In this document: positions 1 through 5,848 of the stretch, piece by piece
Layout of the letters: each line of letters opens with the position of its first letter
Numbering within the stretch: position 1 is the first letter of the stretch
The notes under the pieces: generated by a model
Seen by the model: only the letters and a program-made list of their open reading frames with translations
Told to the model about the DNA's origin: nothing
The model's database searches: none
NCBI GenBank assembly: GCA_005880165.1
Contig: VBJP01000194.1
Location: 1 to 6,372 of the forward strand
Source of the DNA: Chloroflexota bacterium
Lineage (GTDB): Bacteria; Chloroflexota; Limnocylindria; QHBO01
Reading direction: 5' to 3'
Length of the DNA stretch: 6,372 nt
Translations under genes and position numbers: made by a program

Positions 1-690
1 AACATCCGGCGGGTCGCCTTTGTCCTCGGGATCTCGCCCGACCTGCGCAGGGAGTTCCGGCAGGTTCTGCGCGGGCTGTATGACGCCTTCGTGGGCACCG
101 ATGCCGACCTGGCGGAGATCAATCCCCTGGCGATCACCGAGGACGGACGGTTGACGGCGATCGACGCCAAGATCGTCCTCGACGACTCGGCGCTCGCGCG
201 GCACCCCGATCTCGAGCTGATGCGCGATCTCAACGAGGAAGAGCCATCGGAGACCGCCGCCCGTCAGGCGGGCATCAACTTCATCAAGCTCGACGGCAGC
301 ATCGGCTGCATGGTCAACGGGGCGGGCCTGGCCATGACGACCATGGACCTCGTCAAGCTGGCCGGCGGAGAGCCGGCCAACTTCCTGGACATCGGCGGCG
401 GAGCCAAGGCGGACAAAGTGGCCGCCGCGTTCCGCATCATCCTTGATGACCCAAGCGTCAAGGCGATCCTCATCAACATCTTTGGTGGGATCACCCGCGG
501 CGACGAGGTCGCGCGCGGGATCGTCGAGGCGCGCACCCTGCTCGCGCGGGACGTGCCGATGGTGGTGCGCATCGTGGGAACCAATGCGGCGGAGGCAAGG
601 CCGATCCTCGCGGAGGCGAACCTGATCACGGCTGACTCGCTCGACGAGGCTGCCGCCAAGGCGGTGGCGGCGGCGAAGGCGAGCGCGTGA
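1..690 (+). CDS. sucC: Succinyl-CoA synthetase (ADP/GDP-forming) beta subunit, 5'-truncated
   Basis: This is the C-terminal 229 residues of the beta subunit of succinate-CoA ligase, a cytoplasmic TCA-cycle enzyme that converts succinyl-CoA, NDP and phosphate to succinate, NTP and CoA. The reading frame is open from base 1, so the gene starts outside the window; the family is about 390 residues, so roughly 160 are missing. Visible landmarks in the fragment are the end of the ATP-grasp fold with EINPL (residues 39-43), then the ligase domain with GCMVNGAGLAM (102-112), GGEPANFLDIGGGA (122-135) and NIFGGI (159-164). These match the well-known E. coli SucC segments closely. The TGA stop shares bases with the sucD GTG start (GTGA), which is typical of a sucCD operon with translational coupling. 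Whether ADP or GDP is preferred cannot be read from this fragment. The family call is very secure. Confidence 0.96.
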   Translation, partial: NIRRVAFVLGISPDLRREFRQVLRGLYDAFVGTDADLAEINPLAITEDGRLTAIDAKIVLDDSALARHPDLELMRDLNEEEPSETAARQAGINFIKLDGSIGCMVNGAGLAMTTMDLVKLAGGEPANFLDIGGGAKADKVAAAFRIILDDPSVKAILINIFGGITRGDEVARGIVEARTLLARDVPMVVRIVGTNAAEARPILAEANLITADSLDEAAAKAVAAAKASA

Positions 691-1571
691 GCATCCTGGT
701 CAGTGGCGAGACGCGCCTGGTCGTGCAGGGCATCACCGGACGGGAGGGCGAGTTTCATTCGTACGCGATGCAGGCCTTCGGCACCCCGATCGTTGCCGGG
801 GTGACGCCGGGCAAGGGCGGACAGATGGCCCTGGACGGCAGCGTCCCGGTGTTCGACACCATGGCCGATGCGGTGCGCGAGACGGGCGCGAACACCAGCT
901 GCATCTTCGTCCCGGCGGCCGCGGCGCCGGACGCGATCCTCGAGGCTGCCGACGCGCGCGTGGCGCTGATCGTCTGCATCACCGAGAACATCCCGGCGCT
1001 CGACATGCTGCGCGTCTACCACGTCCTTCGCCAGCAGGGCACTCGGCTGCTGGGTCCGAACTGTCCGGGCCTGACCAGCGTCGCCGAACGAGCCAAGGTC
1101 GGGATCATCCCCAACGACATCCACCGCCCCGGCTCGGTGGGCCTCGTCAGCCGCTCGGGGACCCTGACCTACGAGGTGGTGCAGGCCATGACGGATGCAG
1201 GCATCGGTCAGTCGACATGCGTGGGCATCGGCGGCGACCCGATCGTGGGCACCGGCTTCATCGACGCGCTCGACATGTTCAACCAGGACCCCGAGACCGA
1301 GGGCATGGTGATGATCGGCGAGATCGGTGGCGAGGAAGAGGAGCGCGCCGCGGCCTTCGTGGAGCGCGAGGTTCGCAAGCCGATGGCGGCATTCATCGCC
1401 GGGCGCACCGCACCGCCCGGGCGCCGCATGGGCCACGCCGGGGCGATTATCTCCGGCGGGGCTGGAACCGCAGAGTCCAAGCGCGCCGCTCTCGAGGCCG
1501 CCGGGGTCGCGGTCGCCGACTCGCCGTCGCATATTCCGGATCTGCTCCGCGCCGCTGGGGTCAGAGGTTAG
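687..1571 (+). CDS. sucD: Succinyl-CoA synthetase alpha subunit
   Basis: This is a complete 294-residue alpha subunit, the usual family length, which binds CoA and carries the phosphohistidine intermediate of succinyl-CoA synthetase. Sequence landmarks are the N-terminal CoA-binding Rossmann fold with GITGREGEFHSYAM (residues 15-28) and GVTPGKGGQ (38-46), GPNCPGL (123-129), SRSGTLTYE (155-163), GIGGDPIVGTGFID (180-193), and the active-site stretch GRRMGHAGAI (245-254). His250 (codon 1434-1436) is the phosphorylated histidine, equivalent to E. coli His246. The start is GTG at 687, overlapping the sucC stop by four bases, with a modest AAGG seven bases upstream. The protein begins directly with the conserved beta strand, so no upstream extension is needed. 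The TAG stop (1569-1571) overlaps the stop codon of the opposing minus-strand gene. Nothing in the sequence suggests damage. Confidence 0.97.
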   Translation: MSILVSGETRLVVQGITGREGEFHSYAMQAFGTPIVAGVTPGKGGQMALDGSVPVFDTMADAVRETGANTSCIFVPAAAAPDAILEAADARVALIVCITENIPALDMLRVYHVLRQQGTRLLGPNCPGLTSVAERAKVGIIPNDIHRPGSVGLVSRSGTLTYEVVQAMTDAGIGQSTCVGIGGDPIVGTGFIDALDMFNQDPETEGMVMIGEIGGEEEERAAAFVEREVRKPMAAFIAGRTAPPGRRMGHAGAIISGGAGTAESKRAALEAAGVAVADSPSHIPDLLRAAGVRG

Positions 1572-4261
1572 CGGCCCGCCATTCGCTTCAAGCTGTCGAG
1601 CTCGCCGAGATCGTCCAGCTCGCGATCTCCCTGCTGCAGCAGCTTGTCATCGTCTGCGAGTCGACCGAGCTCGCTGCGTACCCGGGCCGCATACCGGTCG
1701 GCTCCCACTGACTGAAAGATGCGAAGGCTTTCGCGGAGGTCGGCGGTATCACCGCGAGTGACGCCGAGCAGGCGACACGCCTGCGCCTCGAGGATCCGCA
1801 TCCTCGCGGAGGCAGCTTGGTCGCGAATCTCCTCGACGGCGGGGACGGGCACCGGGTAACGGTGATCAGCGCAGACGGCCATTGCATGCTCCACGTAATG
1901 GGGCCGATCGGGAAACCGCGCGTGCGCCGCGAGGACCTCCCCGATCCCATCCTGGTCGAGGATAAGCAAGCTCTCCAAGGCCGCGACCGGGTGGGACCTG
2001 TCATAGCGGCTGATGATCTCGTCTCCCATCTCGCGCCATCGCGAAACGAGCTCGTCCTCACCGCGGTTCCGCGCCCAGTCGATCCCGCTCAGCACGCCCT
2101 GCAACGCGTAGCTCGCCGCCGGGCGCTCCATGTAGATCCACTCGCCCTTGAGGTCAGTGACGCTGGCAACCATGGCATCCCAGCGCCCGATCAGAGCCTG
2201 TGCGTACGCCTGCCAGGAACCGCCGCCAAGGGCAAATCCGGGGTTTTGACCCGGCTCCGCCATCGACAGCGCGCTCGCGGATGCCTCGAGCACCTCGGGA
2301 AGGTCGCCCAGCATCCCTGACATCCAGGCCAGCATGTTCAGCGCGTCGAGGCGTTCATCGACGGAGAGACGGCCGCCCATTGCGAGTCGCTCCCGGGAGA
2401 GCTCACGCGCCGATGCCGGATCGAACGCCTGCGCATGCGACGTCATTGCATCCAGCGCTGCGCTCATGAGCGCAGCATCGTCGAGCTGCCTGGCGATTTC
2501 GAGGCCTTCCGCGACACTTGCCTTTGCCTTCTCGATGTCGTCCGGCGAGGGCAACCGGACGCCGGCATTGCGCAACCAGAAGGGCATGAAGGCAAGGGCG
2601 ATGTGGAAAACAGCCCTGGCGCGCAGGTCCGCAGCGGCGAGCCAGGCGCGCCCGCGCTCGATTAACGCCTCCAGCTCATCTTCGGTCGGCTGCCTGGCTA
2701 CCGAGCCGAACCAGCGGCAGGTCACCATCAGCTGATTGGCGAGGGCGTCGAGAAGAAAGCCGGCCGCACGCCCTTCCGCCTCCCCGATCTGCCATGCGCT
2801 GGCAAACGCCTGCACCGATCGATCGCCGGCTCCGTAGACCTCACCGAGGCGCCGATACACCTCGGGTTGCCCACTGGGCGACGACAGCGCGATTGCGGCT
2901 CGTAGGTGAGCGGCGGCCTCCGTCATGCCGCGAGCGCCGGCTGCGACCTCCGCAGCCCGCCGGAGCCAGCTGATCGCCCCCTGACGCGTTGCCGGATCGG
3001 CTTCGCCCACGGCCTCGCCCAGCACAGCCGCCTCCCGATAGTGGAACGCAATCAGCTCGGCCAGCTCATCCTCGCGTCCCGCGGCGATCGATTCGAGCCA
3101 TCGTCCAGCCGCGGCATGATGAAGGGCGCGCTCCGCTCGCGGCAGCGTGCCGTACGCGACGTCGCGAATCAGGATGTGGCGGAAGGTCAGTTCGTCGCGG
3201 GCGGCGGGTCGCAGGAGCTCGCGCTCGATAAGTCGCTCCGTGGCGGCAGGAACCTCGTCGGCGAGGCTCGGCTCGAGAGTTGCGATCCCGCCCCGCGAAA
3301 AGCCGCGCCCGAACACCGAGCCGAGCTGCAAGGTGCGTCGCGCGATCGGGTCAAGCGCGTCGAGCCGGGCCAGCACCGTGGCCTGGACAGTGTCCGGAAG
3401 CCCCGCGGCTGCGACGGCCAGCGCCTCGGGATTCCGCAGATCCACGCCTCGCTCCAAGAAGGTGCGCACGATCTCGCCGGCGTAGAACGGATTCCCCTCC
3501 GAACGCTGCACGACCACCGGCATTAGCTCCGGCGCGGGTCCGTCGAGGATGTTCTCAACGAGCTGCTCGATCGACCCCTCGTCCAGCGGCTCCAGCGCCA
3601 GTGACACGTGGTTCCTGCGACCGCCACCCCAGGTCGGCCGACGCTCAAGCAGTTCGGGGCGCGTCAGGGCCAGCATCAGCATCGGAGCCTCGGCGCGCGG
3701 CTGGAGGATGAATTCGATGAGGTCCAACAGGCTGTCGCTCGACCAGTGCAGATCCTCGACCAGGAGGACCAGTGGCTGGCGACTCGCCGCCAGCTCCAGG
3801 GCATCCCGCCAGGCAGCGAAAAGCGCTGGGCGGTCGAGGACATCGGTGTCTGATGCGCCGATGGTGGCGGCGAGGATCTCGGCGGTTTCGGCTGGCTCTT
3901 CTGCGCCAGCGTGCTCAAGCCATTCTCGGGTCCGAACCAGAATCTCGTCGGGCGGGAGGGGCCCATCGGACACGTCGAGCAGGCTCAGCAGCAGCGCTCG
4001 CATCGGCCAGTAGGTGAGACGCTGGCCGTACGGCAGGCATTGCGCAACCGCTACCTGTGCGTTGGAGTCCAGTGCACCGAGGCGGCCGAGGAACTCCTCC
4101 ACCAGGCGGCTCTTTCCGGTCCCGGCGGGCGCGATCAAGCTGACGAGGTACGGACGACGCTCGTTGAAGGCGCGACGGGCAACGAGGTCGAGCTGGGCCA
4201 GGTCTGCGTCCCGGCCGACCAGCGGTGTTCGCGAGGGCGTCGCCGTGGAGCGGCCCAGCAC
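1568..4261 (-). CDS. STAND/AAA_16 ATPase with TPR-like tail (ATPase half of a frameshifted cyclase-ATPase gene)
   Basis: Numbering is from the GTG at 4261; this piece is 897 residues. It is a signal-transduction ATPase of the STAND/MalT-like type that normally sits C-terminal to a cyclase domain in one polypeptide. Visible in order: TPLVGRDADLAQL (about 12-24), the usual entry to this NTPase domain; a P-loop APAGTGKS (44-51) with Lys50 and with Ala where the family usually has Gly; Walker B LVLLVEDLHW (164-173); the EGNPFYAGE sensor-type motif (255-263); FRHILIRDVAYGTLPRAER (360-378), a hallmark of the winged-helix end of the module; and from about 425 onward Ala/Leu-rich helical, TPR-like sequence ending near GADRYAARVRSELGRL. 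The frame stays open upstream to an ATG at 4519, but that stretch is arginine-rich shadow sequence opposite the real cyclase frame. I therefore start at the GTG right at the frame switch; an in-frame fusion of about 1067 residues is the likely ancestral form. The ligand and downstream target are unknown. Confidence 0.85.
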   Translation of the reverse strand: MLGRSTATPSRTPLVGRDADLAQLDLVARRAFNERRPYLVSLIAPAGTGKSRLVEEFLGRLGALDSNAQVAVAQCLPYGQRLTYWPMRALLLSLLDVSDGPLPPDEILVRTREWLEHAGAEEPAETAEILAATIGASDTDVLDRPALFAAWRDALELAASRQPLVLLVEDLHWSSDSLLDLIEFILQPRAEAPMLMLALTRPELLERRPTWGGGRRNHVSLALEPLDEGSIEQLVENILDGPAPELMPVVVQRSEGNPFYAGEIVRTFLERGVDLRNPEALAVAAAGLPDTVQATVLARLDALDPIARRTLQLGSVFGRGFSRGGIATLEPSLADEVPAATERLIERELLRPAARDELTFRHILIRDVAYGTLPRAERALHHAAAGRWLESIAAGREDELAELIAFHYREAAVLGEAVGEADPATRQGAISWLRRAAEVAAGARGMTEAAAHLRAAIALSSPSGQPEVYRRLGEVYGAGDRSVQAFASAWQIGEAEGRAAGFLLDALANQLMVTCRWFGSVARQPTEDELEALIERGRAWLAAADLRARAVFHIALAFMPFWLRNAGVRLPSPDDIEKAKASVAEGLEIARQLDDAALMSAALDAMTSHAQAFDPASARELSRERLAMGGRLSVDERLDALNMLAWMSGMLGDLPEVLEASASALSMAEPGQNPGFALGGGSWQAYAQALIGRWDAMVASVTDLKGEWIYMERPAASYALQGVLSGIDWARNRGEDELVSRWREMGDEIISRYDRSHPVAALESLLILDQDGIGEVLAAHARFPDRPHYVEHAMAVCADHRYPVPVPAVEEIRDQAASARMRILEAQACRLLGVTRGDTADLRESLRIFQSVGADRYAARVRSELGRLADDDKLLQQGDRELDDLGELDSLKRMAGR

Positions 4262-4770
4262 GTCTTGCCCTTCAGCTCGAGGTCCTGCGGGGGACCCAGG
4301 TCGTAGGTGGCTCCGGCGGCGCTCGCGGTGCGAGCACTGACTAGGATCTGCCAGGGGTCGGCTGCCTGCTGCAGGCGAGCAGCGATATTCACCGCGTCGC
4401 CGGTGATGATGAAGTCTTGGTGCGCAGGGTCGCGACTGGCGACGACCTCGCCACTGTTGATCCCGACGCGGATCGGCAGCCGGTCGCCGAGCGCCGGATC
4501 GTCTCGGATGCGCTCGCACAGCTCCAGGGCGGCGGCAATCGCCCGTCGCGCGTCGTCGTCGTGGGCCTGCGGGAGGCCGAAGATCGCCATCGCCGCGTCG
4601 CCGATGAACTTCTCGAGCGTCCCGCTGTGGCTGTCCACCACCTGCCGAGCGGTCTCGTAGAAGCGGCTCAGCAGGCGCCGAAGATCCTCCGGATCCAGCG
4701 ACTCCCCCAGCGCCGTCGAACCGACGACATCAGCAAAAAGGACGGTGACGAGTCGCCGCTCCTCGGACAT
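4135..4770 (-). CDS. Class III adenylate/guanylate cyclase domain (N-terminal half of a frameshifted cyclase-ATPase gene)
   Basis: The first 170 residues form a class III nucleotidyl cyclase domain, predicted to make a cyclic nucleotide from ATP or GTP in the cytoplasm. Metal-binding aspartates are Asp14 in LFADVVGST and Asp58 in EKFIGDAAMAIFG. Lys54 sits at the purine-selecting position. Asn128 and Arg132 in GDAVNIAAR match the ribose-orienting Asn and transition-state Arg. The other base-selecting position, usually Asp or Thr, is Ile121. LELKGKT (164-170) closes the domain. After it the frame runs into about 41 residues of Arg/Trp/Ser-rich sequence (codons from 4260 to the TGA at 4135-4137) that look like shadow of the ATPase frame. 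I start at the ATG 4768-4770 because MSEERRLVTVLFAD is the standard beginning of this family; an upstream in-frame start at 4848 would lie inside the GNAT gene and add unconserved sequence. No membrane segment is present. The cyclase call is strong; the intact product is uncertain because of the frame break. Confidence 0.88.
   Translation of the reverse strand: MSEERRLVTVLFADVVGSTALGESLDPEDLRRLLSRFYETARQVVDSHSGTLEKFIGDAAMAIFGLPQAHDDDARRAIAAALELCERIRDDPALGDRLPIRVGINSGEVVASRDPAHQDFIITGDAVNIAARLQQAADPWQILVSARTASAAGATYDLGPPQDLELKGKTCWAAPRRRPREHRWSAGTQTWPSSTSLPVAPSTSVVRTSSA
4220..4263 (-). other. Frame switch between cyclase and ATPase halves
   Basis: Reading the minus strand, the conserved cyclase end LELKGKT finishes at 4261 in one frame, while the conserved ATPase entry VLGRSTATPSRTPLVGRD continues from 4261 in the -1 frame. 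Joining them needs base 4261 to be read twice, or one G to be inserted, giving KGKT-VLGR. Related fusions usually have about eight more residues (of the type EPVxxWxV) between LKGK and the VLG segment, so a deletion of roughly 3n+1 bases fits better than loss of a single base. No classic X-XXY-YYZ slippery heptamer is present here. The cause could be a true mutation or a consensus error. Confidence 0.75.
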
Positions 4771-4787
4771 GACGGGATGGTACCCGT
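4771..4787 (-). promoter_or_regulatory. Interrupted palindrome with TANNNT-like box upstream of the cyclase start
   Basis: Read on the minus strand, ACGGG-TACCAT-CCCGT lies at 4787-4772 and is followed by a single C and then the ATG at 4770. The five-base arms are perfect inverted repeats around a six-base centre. The centre, TACCAT, fits a TANNNT -10 element six bases before the ATG, the placement seen in leaderless promoters of some high-GC bacteria. No Shine-Dalgarno sequence is visible in this gap, and no convincing -35 element. It could be a leaderless promoter with an overlapping operator, a small RNA hairpin, or chance. Confidence 0.3.
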
Positions 4788-4799
4788 GCGTCGCGGCCG

Positions 4800-5408
4800 T
4801 CAGTCGGCTGTCGGGCTTCCCTTGGCGCTCTCGCCAGCCTGCAGCCACTCATCGCGCAGGATCGCCATCAGGACCGTGTCCTCCAGGCCCCGCGGGCCGC
4901 GCCATGACTGGCGGAGCCGCCCCTCGTGCTGGAACCCGAGCCGCTCGTATGAGCGGATGGCCCGCTCGTTGGCCGCGTAGGCGGTCAGCCACACCCGCTG
5001 CAGCCCAAGGTTCTTGAACGCGAAGGCCAGCAGGGCGCGCTGAGCATCGGTCCCATAGCCGGACCCAATGTGGTCGCGGTCCATGAAGATGGCGAGTTCC
5101 GCGTTGCCGTCCACCAGATTGACACCCTTGAGCCAGACGGTGCCGATGAACTGATCCGCGCCGACCTCGCAGACCGCGAAGAAGAAGCCGAGCTCCCCGG
5201 ACCGCGACTGCTCCTGGGTCCGTTGGAGCCAGGCGGTGGCCTGCGCCACGCTCAAGGGCCACTTGTATCCGGCCATGCCACCGACTTCGGCGTCATTCAT
5301 GCCGGCGACGTAGGCCGGCAGGTCGCGTTCCTCGAGTGGGCGGAGCCAGACGCGGTCGCCGCGCAGCAGCGGTCGCTCTGGGATGGGAGGCGTTGGCTCG
5401 CTCGTCAC
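4800..5408 (-). CDS. GNAT family N-acetyltransferase (RimJ/RimL-like)
   Basis: This is a 202-residue acetyltransferase of the GNAT superfamily, which transfers an acetyl group from acetyl-CoA to an amine; the substrate (protein N-terminus, lysine or small molecule) cannot be told. Numbering from the GTG at 5408: the RimJ/RimL-type opening LRGDRVWLRPLEERDLP (15-31), the acetyl-CoA pyrophosphate-binding loop IGSGYG (114-119), and NERAIRSYERLGFQHEGRLRQ split over 147-167, the usual motif B with the C-terminal Tyr and Gly-Phe turn. A longer reading from GTG 5441 would extend 33 bases further into the epimerase gene. The GTG at 5408 is preferred because it shares bases with the epimerase TGA (GTGA) and has a near-perfect AGGAGG seven bases upstream. 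It is co-directional with, and probably coupled to, the methylmalonyl-CoA genes, so a role in modifying acyl-CoA enzymes is conceivable but unproven. It ends 29 bases before the cyclase start. Confidence 0.92.
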   Translation of the reverse strand: MTSEPTPPIPERPLLRGDRVWLRPLEERDLPAYVAGMNDAEVGGMAGYKWPLSVAQATAWLQRTQEQSRSGELGFFFAVCEVGADQFIGTVWLKGVNLVDGNAELAIFMDRDHIGSGYGTDAQRALLAFAFKNLGLQRVWLTAYAANERAIRSYERLGFQHEGRLRQSWRGPRGLEDTVLMAILRDEWLQAGESAKGSPTAD

Positions 5409-5848
5409 GAATGCTCCTCCTGTGCGGAGATCAGCTCCCACAGCACTCCGTTGAGGGTGCGCGGGTGGATGAAGGCCGCCAGGCCATCGGCGCCGGGCCG
5501 CGGCTCGCGGTCGATCAGCTCCGCCTCGGCGGCCGCCAGCGCGGCGATGTCGCGCGGAAGATCCTCGCTGCGCAGGCAGAGATGGTGAAGCCCCTCGCCG
5601 CGCGATTCCAGGAAGCGCGCCACGCCCGTCCCCTCTTCTGTTGGCTCGATCAGCTCGATCCGGGCCGCGGGGTCGGGTCCGCTTGCCAGGAAGACGAGGC
5701 GCACGCCCTGGGTCGGCATCTCGACCGGCTGACCGATGGGCTCGAGACCGAAGAGGTGCTGGTAGCGCGGCAAGGAGGCCTCGATCGAGCGCACCACGAT
5801 GGCGACGTGGTCGATCGGTCCGAGCCGATCACGCCGGGACCCATTCAT
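5405..5848 (-). CDS. mce: Methylmalonyl-CoA epimerase
   Basis: This is a 147-residue vicinal oxygen chelate (glyoxalase-fold) enzyme that interconverts (2R)- and (2S)-methylmalonyl-CoA, linking propionyl-CoA carboxylase to the mutase. Two beta-alpha-beta-beta-beta modules are visible. The first opens with IDHVAIVV (His14, first metal ligand) and ends with RIELIEPT (63-70). The second opens with GEGLHHLCL (84-92; His89 by alignment with the glyoxalase pattern is the likely ligand) and ends with HPRTLNGVLWELI (128-140; Glu138, the last metal ligand). The NGVLWEL ending is characteristic of the epimerase and separates it from generic glyoxalases. The length fits the family. The ATG start overlaps the mutase TGA stop (ATGA, 5845-5848), and a GGTGAG at 5862-5857 is a fair ribosome binding site. 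Position immediately after a mutase gene is the classic context. The symbol mce is a common usage. Confidence 0.94.
   Translation of the reverse strand: MNGSRRDRLGPIDHVAIVVRSIEASLPRYQHLFGLEPIGQPVEMPTQGVRLVFLASGPDPAARIELIEPTEEGTGVARFLESRGEGLHHLCLRSEDLPRDIAALAAAEAELIDREPRPGADGLAAFIHPRTLNGVLWELISAQEEHS
5416..5421 (-). promoter_or_regulatory. Ribosome binding site of the GNAT gene
   Basis: The minus strand reads AGGAGG at 5421-5416, seven bases before the GTG at 5408-5406. It lies inside the last codons of the epimerase gene. It is the strongest Shine-Dalgarno sequence seen in the window, and it decides the GNAT start at 5408 over the alternative GTG at 5441. Confidence 0.8.

Noticed and set aside
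264..1532. Long minus-strand open frame of 422 codons opposite sucC/sucD
   Set aside because: It lies opposite two unmistakable enzyme genes, is rich in Arg/Ala/His with no recognisable domain, and is the expected antisense shadow of GC-rich coding sequence.
1540..1600. Rho-independent terminator between the convergent genes
   Set aside because: There is no intergenic space and I see no GC stem followed by a T-run on either strand.
2906..3526. Plus-strand open frames within 1817-4340 opposite the ATPase gene
   Set aside because: Several overlapping frames of similar quality occur in this stretch, none with a domain, while the minus strand reads as a coherent STAND ATPase with TPR-like tail.
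4220..4270. Programmed -1 ribosomal frameshift joining cyclase and ATPase
   Set aside because: No slippery heptamer is present at the required position and the linker appears shortened, so deletion or sequence error is more likely; not fully excluded.
4262..4519. Upstream extension of the ATPase frame to an ATG at 4519
   Set aside because: This stretch is Arg/Pro/His-rich and lies over the conserved end of the cyclase domain in the true frame, so it is not a real N-terminus.
4771..4801. GACGG...CCGTC repeat across the GNAT-cyclase gap as a terminator stem
   Set aside because: It is only five base pairs with a 21-base loop and no T-run; chance at this base composition.
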